Of a stretch of 64,000 nucleotides of DNA, positions 11,133 through 22,440 are shown one piece after another; position 1 is the stretch's first letter, and the number at the start of each line of letters is the position of its first letter. This stretch comes from Ilex aquifolium (lineage: Eukaryota > Streptophyta > Magnoliopsida > Aquifoliales > Aquifoliaceae). Both the position numbers and the translations under genes were made by a program. The notes under the pieces are model-generated. The model made no database searches, was not told the origin of the DNA, and was given only the letters and a program-made list of their open reading frames with translations. The stretch lies in assembly GCA_951799425.1 (NCBI GenBank), contig OX637393.1, positions 31,918,244 to 31,982,243 of the forward strand, in the 5' to 3' direction.

Positions 11133-14108
11133 ATATATATGTTTTTGACTCTAAATCTTAGATATGTGTTAGGAAATCTTTAATTTTTGATATTCTTGCA
11201 AATATTATCATGTTTAAAACAAGGCAATGGTTAGATTGCCATGAAACCTCTAATTTCTTGTTTTGAAAACCCTTGTTCTCATGAGAGGTGGATTTTTCTC
11301 TCAATATTCATTTGTTCTTGATTTCTAAAACTTTAGTGCTTTGTGTTGAGTAATAAATGATATTGTTGTGATCTCTTGTATTTTTCCTTAATTGGTCATT
11401 GGAATTGTTACATGATAAATTTGAGGATTTTTGAGATATGCTTGTAAAATGAGAAATTGTGGATTTTGTATTTATTTGGAATTGTTGGTGAATTGAGAAT
11501 ATTTTGGTTTCCTCATTTGTATGGTTGTTGTGATGGAATTGGATTGCCATCGAGAGATGCCGTAGAGTGTTAGAGGTTAGTCTATTCCAGTGGGGGTGAG
11601 ATGGTTTCCTAACACTTGTAGTGGATTGTCATTTGGTAATGCGACCACTATCGTTCACGGGAGTTCGAACAAGGGATGATATACTTTCCCTGGGAAGGGA
11701 CTCGTCACTGCCATTGGGATGGTAGACGCCCTTTCCTAAACTGTTTGTGATTATGATTGGTGGACTAAGTATAATCGTTGGGTAGATTCATGAGAAGCAA
11801 TCAACATACATGGTACGGGGATGAACTAATATACATGGGATGATGGGTTGGATCATCTTGGCCGGTGCACTGGTATGGGAAAATGCATCGGAAGGCGCCC
11901 CTCCTAAATGGCTTAAAGTTGGAAATGGTATATTGTTATGAAATTTACCTTAACCTTTCACTTGATTATTGTTACGGCTTAAACTTGAGATCTATTTAAA
12001 ATGTCCTGTTTTTCCTTCAAAATTGATATATGTTATTTACGAAATGAGACCGACCGGTTCTTATCTGTTTTCTAAACTTTGTTCGAGTTTGGGGATGATT
12101 TTTCTACAGAGCTTCGTGTTCACCCCCTACAGTTAAACATTTTACAGATTATGGACTGGAGGAGGAGCTCGGTGCTAACGAGCCGGGCCATGGAGAAGCT
12201 TCATTAGAGGGGTACTTGGATCCCAAGTGGGACATCTAGAGATGTCGTTTATTTTTGTGCTAGACTAGGAACGATTATGTACAATCATGTAAAGTCTAGT
12301 ATTTTGTTTATTTCGCTGCTAAGTTCAAATGTAATTCTTTTGATGTAGTAGCCATGGTTTGGGCTTATTCTTTTGGATAATGTTGTAAATATTTTATGGA
12401 TCAATGGACCCGGTGTGGTCAATGTAGTATAATTGCACAGGTTGTGTTTTGGGTAGAGCTCCCCGAACAAAGGAGATTCTGCCCGAATTTTGTTAAATTA
12501 AGGAACCCCGGTTATTTATGGATTTTATTAGTTGCTCTCATGGTATGAATGGTGTTAGAAGGTAATGCCTTCCAATGTGGTTTTTGGGGCGTTACAGATA
12601 TGCCCAGGTTGGTGGAAAAATTACTCCACGTGCTGCAAAAGTCCACATCTTCGGCGTACTACAATTTGAGGCTATCGAAACCTAAAAATTAGGTGAGAAA
12701 ATATGCAGCAAATTAGGTCTCCTGTTTAAGGCATCAACCACCTTATTTTCAGTCCCTGATTTATGCTTAATAACAAAATCGAGCTGCTGCAAATAATCCA
12801 TCCATTGAACATGCCAAACATTTAGCTTGCTTTGGGAATTTAGGTGTTTTTTAAAGAATCATGATTAGTATAAAGGATAAACTCTCTATGAATCAAATAA
12901 GGACGCCAACGCTTGAGAGTTTGAATTAAAGCATAAAATTCCATGTCATATACAAAATATTTCTGACGAGTGTCATTAAGATTCTCGCTGTAAAATGCAA
13001 TGGGATGACTTTCTTGGCTTAAAACACCCCTAATCCCCACATGTGAAGCATCACAAGCCACTTCAAACACCTTAGAAAAATTTGGCAATTTCAGAACTAG
13101 TGATTGCCCCCACCTTTTCTTTGATTTCGGTGAGGCATTGTCAGCTGTTTTTGTCCAAGAGAAGCTCTTTGCCTTTAAACACTCGGTGATTGGGGTCATT
13201 ATAGTGCTGAAACCCCGAATAAAATGCTGATAGAACGTGTACAACCCATGGAAGCTCCGCACCTCAAAGAAATTCTGAGGTATAGGCCATTTCTGAATTG
13301 CTTGCACCTTGGCGGGGTCAGCTTCAACACCTTAATTAGAAATTATGAAGCCTAAAAAATTGGCTCTCTTCTTCATAAACGAGCACTTATCTCGATTTAT
13401 ATAAATTCGTTCAACCCCCAATTTTTTCAAGACCTATTCTACATGGTTTAGATGGTCCTGTAAACATCGGCTAAAAATTAAAATATCATCAAAATATACG
13501 ACTACAAATTTATGCAAGAACGGTTTGAGTGTTTGTGTCATAACACGCATGAAGGTGCTCTGCACATTGGTTAATCCGAAGGGCATGACACTCCATTCGA
13601 ATAGTCCATCTTTCATTTTGACGCCCGTCTTCCACTCGTCACTGTGACAGTTGCGAATCTGGTGGTATCCGCTTTGAAGGTCGATCTTCGTAAAACTGGA
13701 GGCGCTACTTTATAAATCCAACATGTCGTCAAGACGGGGAATGGGAAACCGGTATTTCACTGTTATCTTGTTAATTGCCTAATTCTCTACACACATCCTT
13801 CAACTACCGTCCTTCTTGGGCGTAAGTAGAACCGGAACATCGTAGGGACTAAGGCTCTCTCGGATGTCACCCCTATCTAGTAACTATTGAATTTGCTGGT
13901 AAAGCTCTTCATTCTCAGTTGGGCTCATGCGATAATGTGGCAAGTTGGGCAAGGTTGATTCGGGAATTAAATCGATAGCATGTTGCAAATCCGGCATTGG
14001 TGGAAGTTGTTTTGTCATCTCATTAGGCATACTATCTTGGTCACATGAAAAGTTACACTTGAACATAAATTCAGACTCAGACTGATCAATTACATCCCGT
14101 AGGGCCAC
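9238..14108 (-). pseudogene. Decayed chromovirus pol D (left copy, split by solo LTR)
   Basis: Minus-strand Ty3/gypsy pol in pieces: pre-RT spacer (13884-14108), reverse transcriptase with an intact YFDD box (13434-13616), RNase H with the [14 protein letters not shown] motif (12840-13307), integrase zinc-binding and start of catalytic core (10183-10562), integrase C-terminus and chromodomain-like YKFLVRWKNRP (9238-9770). gag and protease are missing. Stops and frameshifts separate the pieces, and a stop follows VWL in the chromodomain in both copies. The 2-kb solo LTR at 10564-12596 splits RNase H from integrase. Chromodomain presence places it among chromoviruses (Reina-like is possible; not certain). 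Confidence 0.85.
10564..12596 (+). mobile_element. Tekay-type solo LTR with GATAT target duplication
   Basis: A 2,033-bp block starting TGTAAACCCCCAC and ending GGGGCGTTACA, flanked by GATAT (10559-10563 and 12597-12601). The paralogous copy has the single unoccupied GATAT at 61919-61923, proving insertion. The ends match the style of the complete element at 28778-37180 read on its coding strand (TGTAAAACCCGGG...GGGGCGTCACA), so this is a lone LTR of a related family, left by recombination between two LTRs. A TA microsatellite lies at about 11083-11118. No gene inside. Confidence 0.85.
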
Positions 14109-14503
14109 AACTACATCTCACAAAATATGCCCCAAGTGCGCTATGTACCAATCAATCACAAAGTAATTAGTCAAATGCAGCTCACTCAACAAAACATATA
14201 GAATTTCATATCAATCAAGAATAATGAATAGGAATACAAATTTTAAATAATCAAAAGACCATTTTTTTGCAAAGAGATAAACAATAGAAGCATATTGTAT
14301 ACTACCCCGTACTTCAAACTGTTAATTGACTACGATAGATGTTGTCATCATAACACCAAGAGCAACATGTTCAAATTTTATCTCGATTAGAGTTTATTTC
14401 ATCGTTGATTTTGGCACTTCATGGATTTCTCGTTCAGTCTCATCTTTCCTTATTTCTCTGTGTTCTTATTCCTGTACTCCTCTTTCTTCCCTCTTACACT
14501 CGA

Positions 14504-14535
<32 letters not shown>

Positions 14536-14663
14536 AATCTTCTTCCTTTTTTCCCCTTTTACATAGGCTAGCCTCCCTATTAATAGCCTTCATTTACACG
14601 TTAAACACAAACACATACACTACTTTATCATACTGTTACATGTCACCTCCAAATCCTTTCACT
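14109..14663. other. Spacer with TC microsatellite (left copy)
   Basis: Non-coding sequence shared with 63432-64000. It includes a TC dinucleotide run at 14507-14535 that differs in structure from the right copy, where TC is followed by TTC repeats at 63831-63882. Confidence 0.7.
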
Positions 14664-15451
14664 GCTTTGTTGTGCTTACCTTTTGCCACAAGTCACTACT
14701 AGGTCCTTCCACTGCTTTGTTGTGCTTGCCAAGTGTCACCTCCAGATCCTTCCATTTCTTTGTTATCCTTGTCGCATGTCACCTTCAGTGTCATCATTAT
14801 CCTTCCCTTACTATGTCATAGTTTCCACTTGTTACACTCCATTTTCGACAAGTGTCCTATGACATACCAAAGTTTACACTAATTAAATCTTCTCAGTTAC
14901 TACGGGTATTTAGCATTGCTTATTTTTTTCTCTGACACAAAACATATTCAATATTATAGTCATTGGACTCCTCTTCGTGCAACAAATTTATTTTTTAGGT
15001 CTATTTATTTATTTGAACTCTACTGGTCACATAAAATCATGAGTGTTTTCATTGTCAATTATATCTCTAATTTTATCAAATCCAAGGATGTTACATATAT
15101 AGTGTTAAATATATAGATTTGTGTATGTGCGTTTATGTGTGTTTGTGTGGATCTATGGGTGTGTGTATCTGTTACTATTGTTACTTTGAGGGATTTTGTT
15201 TGTGGGTTTCTTGATCTTTCCCTTGAACAACTTCCTTTTGGGTTCCAAGAAAGTCTAAGAAAGGAAAGAAAATTTATTAATACACCCTTTTAACACAAGT
15301 TTATACTTGTTGGGCTTCTTTGGGAAATAGAGAACATAAACGCCAAGCTCTTTAGTCAAATTTCTATATTTTGTTTTCATGGGAACAAATGACAGTTTAT
15401 GATTTGTTGAGTTGCATAATTGGATATTTATTAGACAAAAGTTGATTTTTT
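14664..15451. other. Spacer, imperfect about 60-bp repeats, no gene seen
   Basis: AT-rich. From about 14640 to 14800 the sequence repeats TCACCTCCAAATCCTTTCACTGCTTTGTTGTGCTT-like units two to three times imperfectly. GT-rich stretch at 15120-15175. No supported coding region. Confidence 0.5.
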
Positions 15452-15740
15452 ATGAAAATGGCATGCCAGGCCATGCATTACTGGACTTTTAGTGGGTTGG
15501 TTGGTGCCTTTGTTGATCTTGCTATTGCTTATCTCTTACTTTGCGCATCAACCATTACTTTTTTTACTTCAAATATTTTGGGTATCTTTGGACTGTGCCT
15601 GCCTTGTCCTTGCAATGGAGTATTTAGGACTCTCAATAGGAATTACTGCTTACATAGAATGTTACTTGATTTGCCAGCTGAAAAGGTGTATAATGTTTGA
15701 TTCTATGTTAAGACCAAGTTTCCTTTTGATTCTATGAGAT
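15452..15740 (+). pseudogene. Fragment resembling N-terminus of FLOURY1-like / GTD-binding (DUF593) proteins
   Basis: The reading frame begins MKMACQAMHYWTFSGLVGAF and continues with a hydrophobic membrane segment (residues about 15-50, including LLLCASTITFFTSNILGIFG), the CLPCPCNGVF cysteine motif, and a DLPAEKVYNV stretch. As recalled from the family, this is the conserved N-terminal layout of plant FLOURY1-like and related GTD-binding membrane-anchored proteins. A TGA at 15698-15700 falls where homologues continue; the same frame then reads FYVKTKFPFDSM, so the stop looks like a point mutation. The cytoplasmic coiled-coil domain is absent. No promoter or further exons were recognised. Assignment rests on remembered family pattern, not on a search. 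Confidence 0.55.
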
Positions 15741-15959
15741 CCGACTACGGTATCTCCATTTGGTTCTTTGCTACTATACCGAAAAACAGATGTGGGCCGT
15801 TGATGAGCCTGTCAAGCAATAGGAATAATTGATCAACTTTACTTTTTTTGAGTTTTCCGATGGAGTAACCAGTGACCTGCTAAACCATTAATGGTTTGAA
15901 AATTTTAAATATTAAAAATAATAAAAGTCAATTAGTACAATTTAATTAACTTTGTCAGA

Positions 15960-16296
15960 TAGTACAAGTCCAATTAATACTATATAAAATTTATACCACA
16001 AAATTGGTTAGAGTTACAACAATTAAGGTCATATTTACAACCTCTATGGGTTATGATACTACATTTGTGGACATATTTACAACATTTTGGAGATAATTTA
16101 CAACATTTGTGGGTCAATTACCACTGTTTGTGATAGATCTACAACAATTGAGGGTAATAATATCACAATTTTGGACGTATTTACAAGTTTAGAGGAAAAG
16201 CAATTACAACTTCTTTGGTCAATATTACGATGAAAGAGGGTAATTTTACAACAAAAGTGTTTAAGTTACATTGTGGATGAATTTACCACAATTGGG
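15960..16296. repeat. Degenerate about 22-bp periodic AT-rich array, left part
   Basis: Repeated phrases of the form GGTAAATTTACAACAATTGTGG with a period near 22 bp and heavy divergence. The array resumes after the CACTA element at 17880, so the transposon inserted into it. Confidence 0.6.
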
Positions 16297-17879
16297 CACT
16301 GCAAGAAAAAATGGTTTTTACGGTGGTAAAGTGTTGTCATAAAAGGTCTATTTGACATCACAAATACTTTTTGTGGCGGCATTGCCTCGCCATAATAAGT
16401 GTGGTCTTAAAAAGTTTTTACGGTAACAATAGTCTGTCTCAAATAGTATTTACGGCAGCAAGACCCTGTCGTAAATAAGTTGACACAAAAATCCGACACT
16501 TTTGTTTTTATCACGGCGGCAAAAGTGCTGCCTCAAATACCACATTTGGCTGTCGTAAAAAATAGAAGATTATATTTATGACGGCAACGATGCCGCCACA
16601 AAAAAAAAACAAATTTTTTTTAAAAATTATTATGAGCCTTTGGTAACCAATGTTATATATCCTGTGCATATATACACTCCTTACAACTTTTTTTTTTTTG
16701 GGAGTGGGAGGGGGAGGGGGGATGGGGGAAGGGGGTTTGAACCATTGACCTTAAGAAGGCAAAGCTTTCACAATGTAAGGAGTACCATTAGACCAAAGAC
16801 TCATTGATATCTGTACAACTACCCAATTCAATATATATAGATAAACACAAAAATAAATATAACCAACATTTCCAAAAACATAACAATATTTTCATATACA
16901 AAAACAAAAATTTCATGAGTTAAACAAAATGTAAAATATGCACTTTTATAAAACATAGCAATCTATTAGTACAAGAAATTAATGCAAAAAATTGAACATC
17001 CTTCTCGAACCATCTATTCTCTCAGTGACATCTGAAAAAAAATATAAAATTATTATTAATATATTGAAATGATATTTATATACATATACACAATAAATAA
17101 CTAAAAGAAGTTAGAATATACATCAACAGAGGGCCACACAATATTTCTCTGAACAGCTTGTCCAATTATGTAAATGATATATAAACGAGTTATATCGTAT
17201 GCATTTCTTCTAATTGGTTTCACCAATACCTGATTCGTTTATAATCGTATCTTGTCGGGTCCACTCGTTTACTAAACAGTGGCTTAAAGAAGACTCAAAT
17301 CCACTATTTTTATGTCGTGTTAACGGGTCGTGTCATATTTTGACACCCCTAGTTTTGATATAAAAAATTGACTTTATGGAGTTTAATTTTTTTTTCTTTG
17401 AACTAGAAATTGTATTTTGATGTAAAATTACGTAATTTTATAAAATATTATTTGTTACATGAAAAGTAGTTGTGTTACATGAAAAATAGTTGTGGCCAAT
17501 ACAAATATTTTTTTAGAGTTTTTCTTCTTTAAACTATAAACTGTTTTTTAATCTAAAACAACATTTTAATGTTTTATGAAATATTATAAACGACGGGAAA
17601 AATAGCTGCCATAAATATAAAAAATTCTTTTGAGTTTATGAAATATTATTTGAGGCAAGAAAAACAGTTGTCTCAAATACAAAAATGTCTTTTGAGTTTA
17701 TGACACTATTTACGGCAGAAAAAATAGCTGCCACAAATATTAAAAAAATATTAATACAAACACGTTTTTTGTGACGGCAAACACAACCGCCACAAAAAAT
17801 GGTCTCAAACACGTCTTTTGTGCCGGCGAACACAGCCGCCGTAAAAAATTTGTCACAAAAAACCCTTATTCTTGTAGTG
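16297..17879. mobile_element. Non-autonomous CACTA (En/Spm) element
   Basis: Ends are CACTGCAAGAAAAAATGG on the left and, on the minus strand from the right, CACTACAAGAATAAGGG: the CACTA-type terminal inverted repeat with one change in the left end. Subterminal regions carry multiple short repeats around GGCGGC and TGCCGTCACAAA-like motifs in both orientations, as expected of CACTA transposase-binding sites. The flanking 3 bp are GGG and AGG, an imperfect target duplication. No transposase ORF is present in 1.58 kb. A SINE is nested inside. Confidence 0.8.
16689..16813 (-). mobile_element. tRNA-derived SINE nested in the CACTA element
   Basis: On the minus strand: A box TGGTCTAATGGTACT (16781-16795) and a canonical B box GGTTCAAACCC (16733-16743), then a C/T-rich body and a poly(A) tail (poly T at 16688-16699 on the plus strand). 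TACAACT occurs on both sides (16682-16688, 16814-16820), fitting a short target duplication. Confidence 0.65.
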
Positions 17880-19130
17880 AGGGTAACATTACAACATGTA
17901 AGGGCGAATTTACTATAGTTTTGGTTTTTTTACAGCGATTGTGAAGTTACTAGTTTATAGGATAATTTAACTGTTAATTTGGTTAAATATTACGACAACG
18001 GTGGGTATTATTACGAACTTAAAGGTAAATCTACAACGTTTGTGGCATTCACTAGAGTGAAACTTACGACAAATGTGGTCAAATGGGTTATTCATAGTTC
18101 GTACCACCACAATAGTTTTAATATCATTAAGGAAAATGTGACGATATTTTTGGAAATATTTATAACACTTATGAATAAGTTACAATTATTTGAGGTAGAT
18201 TTACCACTATTGTGGGTAACATTTACTATTGTTTTGGTAAAAATTACGACAATTGTGGGTAAGTTTACAATGATCAAGGGTAATTTTTCTACAATTTAGA
18301 ATTAAGTTAGAATGATTGTGGATAAGATTACTAGTATATATGTTAAGTTTACTTTCATTTTGATTAATATTACTAACTTAAAAGTAAATATAGACATCAG
18401 TGGAATGCACTAGTGTCGTATTTACGACAAATGTAGTTAAAGGTATCAATTATACTTTTACCATCATATCGGTTAGCTTTAATATCATTAATGATAATAT
18501 TACCACTGTAGTGGTAAGATTTATTAGAATTGTGAAAAATTTAGCATAATTAAGGGTAGATTTACAACTGTTGTGAGTATACGTACCAGATTTATAAATG
18601 GATTAAGTTAAATTTATGGTGGATGAATTTACAATAATTGGGGTAACATTATAACATCAAAAGAAAAATTTACTACAACTTAGTGTTAAGTTAGAATGAT
18701 TATAGATAAAGTTACTAATATATAGGCCAATTTTACTTTCATTTCAGTTAATATTACAATAACTTTGAATAATAATACAAACTTAAAAGTAAATGTATGA
18801 TATCAATGTGATGCACTACTGTCGTATTTACGACAAATGTGATTAAAGTTGTCAATCATACTTTTATCACCATATCGGTTAGATTTAATATCATTAAGGA
18901 TAGAATTACTATAAATTTGGAAAATCTTAAAATATCTGTGGGTAAGTTATCACAATTACGGATAGATTTACCACTATTGTGGGTTAGGATTCTATAATTG
19001 TGGACATATTTAAGAGTTTAGAGACATATTTATATCTATGGGTAATATTACAACATTTGTGAAAAAAATTATGATAATTATCGGTAAATTTACTACTCTT
19101 GATTTTCACATTGTTATCTATTGACCCAAA
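17880..19130. repeat. Degenerate about 22-bp periodic AT-rich array, right part
   Basis: Continues the array at 15960-16296. Typical runs: GTAAATTTACCACTATTGTGG, then GTAACATTTACTATTGTTTTGG, then TAAAAATTACGACAATTGTGG. Units keep a TTTACNACNATTGTGG core but vary at many positions. Open frames across it are by-products of the periodicity, not genes. Confidence 0.6.
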
Positions 19131-19399
19131 AAAATGTGATCGATTATACAACGAAGCAATAGATCATTGCACTTCATGTCATTGAACTACGTTTGTGATA
19201 TTTCACAAGAGTTTAGGATCTATCGCACACATGTTTGAAATAGACCTTAAAATGTTAACAAAATGTTTGGAATCGATCACAAGCATCCTTGACTTAATTT
19301 TTTTGGTATTTAATCTTCAATTTTTTTTATTTACATTAAATATCAGCAATTTAAAGTTTAGTCTCATCAAATCATTAATACCAAATTGGGCTTTAATTT

Positions 19400-19510
19400 T
19401 ATCAAATGCCATTTAATTCCACCAAATTAACATTCAACTTCAGCTAATTAAAGTTCAAATTATTCATCCAATTAACATTCAATTCATCAAATTAACATGC
19501 AATTCCTTTT
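19400..19510. repeat. AT-rich array, arm 1 of an inverted pair
   Basis: About five units of CATCAAATTAACATTCAATT-like sequence with a period near 22 bp. The reverse complement pattern (GATGAATTGAATGTTAATTT) forms the array at 20850-21095. The two face each other around the DUF4283 relic. Confidence 0.55.
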
Positions 19511-19926
19511 CAAATCCTAGACCTCTCTACGCTGACCCAAGCCTAATCCCCTCACTGAAACCCAACAGTGATCTATCTCGTCCTATATATCCCATTCATC
19601 GGCCCTCGATAGACCCATCTTGCCATAAACCCTAATTTCCCTCTCATCAAACCTTTGAATCGTTAGCAAAAAACAATGCCGTCTATACCTACAATCACTA
19701 AGCCTTCTATATTTTGTTCTCCTGACCTATTTCATTGTGTTTTATTCCTCCACCTTTCTCTGATACACCCTATTCTACCCATAACCACGACAAAAAGACT
19801 AAAACCTTGGTTTCTGCAAGTTTGACTCCTCTATTTTGACTTTCTTCTTCTATGTTCACTAATTTTTGCCTAAAACCTATCTCTTAAGTACGCATATTCT
19901 CCAATATCTGCTAGCCTAAAACCACA

Positions 19927-20573
19927 ATGGAACATGAGGAGTAGTCCTTAAGAGATAACTACCCAAGATTATCACTATTCACAAAGATCTCAAATTCCGA
20001 GGAGATTAAACAATCCATACTTATGGGTAAGATTTTCTCAAACTTAGTCCTTAATAAACAGGGGGTAAGCAATATCCTGTAGGGGACCTGGAAAATGAAG
20101 AAAGGTTTGTCGATCACTCAATGGGGAAAGAATACCTATATGTTTAGGTTCAAGGATGAAGGAGATAGAAATAAAATCCTCAATGAAGGCCCTAGTCGGT
20201 AATGGGATGCTTACTTGTTCTAAGGAAATGCCAATCTCGATCAACAGTCTGAGGCTATGAGTTTAACATGGTGCAATTTTGGGTCCAGATTTGCGGGTTG
20301 CCTTTTGAAATGATGACAAAGAACAGTGCCAGGAGATTGGGCCAAGTACTAGGGGAAACCACTCAGCTTGAGGAAATAGAGGAGGATATGGCCTTCGATT
20401 GTAACTAACTATGTGTAAGATGTCGCATCAACATTACCGAACCCTTAAAGAAGGGTTTCTTCCTAATAAGGGAAAACCTAGAGGATGTGTGGATTTCATT
20501 TAGGTGTGAAAGGTTATCGGATTTTTGTTATTGTTGTGGCAAAATCGAACATACTTGGGGATCTTGTCCATAA
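19927..20573 (+). pseudogene. DUF4283 / CCHC zinc-knuckle relic (LINE ORF1-like)
   Basis: Conceptual translation with several stops gives, in order, ILMGKIFSNLVLN, GTWKMKKGLSITQWGKNTYM, FRFKDEGDRNKILNEGP (the DUF4283 pattern), then after frame changes VWISFRCERLSDFCYCCG and IEHTWGSCP, a CCHC knuckle (C-X2-C-X4-H-X4-C). This order is known from ORF1-like proteins of plant LINEs and from DUF4283 gene fragments carried by other transposons. No reverse transcriptase follows. Stops and frame breaks throughout show it is dead. Confidence 0.7.
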
Positions 20574-20606
20574 AAAGTTACCTACGAGGAATTTGGAAAT
20601 ACATAT

Positions 20607-20842
20607 GGGTTAATGACACTTTGATCCCTAATTAGATAATCCGTCAAGTTTTTTGACAGACGTGTTATTTTTTTTGGACAGTATCACATGCTTAACACGT
20701 GATCATTTCGTCAAAAACTTAATGGTAGTGACCAAAGTGACCCGGATTGAATAATTTAGAGACCAAATTGACAAAATTGATCGAATGAGGACTAAATTGA
20801 GAAAAAAATGCATATTTTAGAGACCAAAAGTGTTATTAACCC
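20607..20842. mobile_element. MITE with GGGTTAATRACACTTT ends
   Basis: A 236-bp element: the left end is GGGTTAATGACACTTTGATC and the right end on the minus strand is GGGTTAATAACACTTTTGGTC. Non-coding. No clear target duplication. Confidence 0.7.
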
Positions 20843-20849
20843 TTATTGT

Positions 20850-21095
20850 TAATTTGATAAATTGAATTTTAACTAGATAAAATCGAATATTAATTTATAA
20901 ACAGAATGCTAATTTGATGAATTAGATGCTAATTTGATGAATTGAATATTATTTTGGTGTTGATTTGATGAATTGAATGTTTATTAGATGATTTGCGATA
21001 TTAATTTGATAAATTGAGTGTTAATAGAATGAATTTGAATATAGATTGGATCAATTGAATGTTAATTTTGTGTTAATTTAATTTTTTTTAATTAA
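20850..21095. repeat. AT-rich array, arm 2 of an inverted pair
   Basis: About ten diverged units of TTGATGAATTGAATGTTAATT, period near 22 bp, in the opposite orientation to 19400-19510. Confidence 0.55.
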
Positions 21096-21398
21096 GCCCA
21101 TTACGAAAAATATTTGTTAATAACAAAAATTATAAAGAGGAGAGGACATAAACCTTGCCCCTTTATATAAAAAATTAAAAACTAAAAAATCTGCTTTGAA
21201 ATGAAATTAGCAATTTAAAAGCTTTCCTAATTCTTCCACTAATGTGTTAAAAAACATTGCCGAAACATTCATTTGGAGATATTCTATGAAACTTCACTCA
21301 TTTTCCATGGCCCACCTTCCACTCAATTTGTCTTTATCACAATGCCTTGTCCTGTCATGTCTCCCACTAATGCATGAATTATAGAATAAAATATGGAA

Positions 21399-21571
21399 AA
21401 TGTTATATAAGGCAAATGAAACTTAAAAATTAAAACTCAAATATATATTATCTCTTGGATGAGTGTGGGATGAGTAGATCCTACCGAAAAAATTAATGGG
21501 ATTCATTCATCCAAATGATGATATATATTTCAATTGTAATTTTTTAAGTTTGATTTGACTTTTGTAGCATT
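21399..21571. mobile_element. Small MITE with long imperfect inverted ends
   Basis: Left end AATGTTATATAAGGCAAATG and, on the minus strand, right end AATGCTACAAAAGTCAAATC; pairing continues for about 55 bp through AAACTTAAAAA...AATATATATYATC. 173 bp, non-coding. Target duplication not certain. Confidence 0.6.
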
Positions 21572-21846
21572 GGTCATAAAATATTCCTTGCTTGAGGAGA
21601 AAAAGCCACCACCCAACTAAAAAGGAAAGTCCCATGATCCTTTTAAAAATGAAGTCCGCTAGAAAAGCAAATAAAAACCCACAAAAACTGCCCCTTGAAT
21701 CACTCATGGGAGTATTTTCATTCTTTCCAAAGCCTTTGAAGAGTCCAAAATGCATGCTTGCATCCCACTCACGCCAATCCATTGCCCAAGCCCAACTATC
21801 CAACCTTTCCTTATCCTAGCCTTAACTTTGTCTCCATAATCAAAAT

Positions 21847-22440
21847 TCAGAAGTTTTGCTCCTCTTCTTTACACTTCCTTTTTCTCTCAGCATTATTGAG
21901 CCTTGCCAATAATTTTTTGGACTTAGTCATAACAGACTTATAATCCATTTTAGTCACTAAACCATCCTCCTCCCCATCAGAGATAAATTCTTTGGTGTTC
22001 TCATGAAGAAAGGACTCTTCGACATAGTCGTCTTGAAAGAAAGTTCCTTTTGATTTCAATACTTGGTGAATTTCTTCCCTGGACATTTTTGGAATAACCT
22101 CCTCCTGACTACGGATATGCTTATGAACTTCCTCCACCATTTCCTTGGTAATAACTGAAGGCTTGTACAGTGGCAAAAAGGTGTAGCATTAGCCCTTAAC
22201 CCACTAAATTCCTCCATTATTATAGGATCCAAAGCTTGCTTATTCATAGAACATGGACCATACTCCAAAGAAACTTCATACAAAGAATGAGACTTTCAAT
22301 ACTATAATTCGGATCATCATCTGAACTTGAGAAAATTTCACCATCTTCATGATCCAGATTAACAAAATTGAAAGAAACTCTATAATGCTCCCCCTGTAAT
22401 ACCATATCCAATGCACCTGTATTTAAAAATCTGTGACAGG
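21847..22440 (-). pseudogene. Unrecognised coding relic
   Basis: Minus-strand frames can be followed in sequence: an upstream block with HYRVSFNFVNLDHEDGEIFS (about 22310-22440), a middle block YEVSLEYGPCSMNKQALDPI (22200-22290), then after a frame change a 109-codon block with SVITKEMVEEVHKHIRSQEE and a basic tail NNAERKRKCKEEEQNF (21847-22176). The blocks are acidic/basic and low in repeats, with ordinary codon-like composition, but are separated by frameshifts and one stop. I do not recognise the family. It may be a transposon-encoded protein or a dead host exon set. Confidence 0.4.

Larger units (their letters stand above)
8278..14663 (+). repeat. Left copy of a direct duplication
   Basis: Same-strand copy of 59599-64000, which runs off the window end. 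After subtracting the solo LTR and its target duplication (10564-12601), the lengths agree to within small indels. Both copies share old defects: the same pol truncation near 14110/63433, and the same stop after the chromodomain core. The duplication therefore postdates the decay. The left edge coincides to the base with the end of the inverted-duplication arm (8277), which marks a rearrangement junction. Confidence 0.85.
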
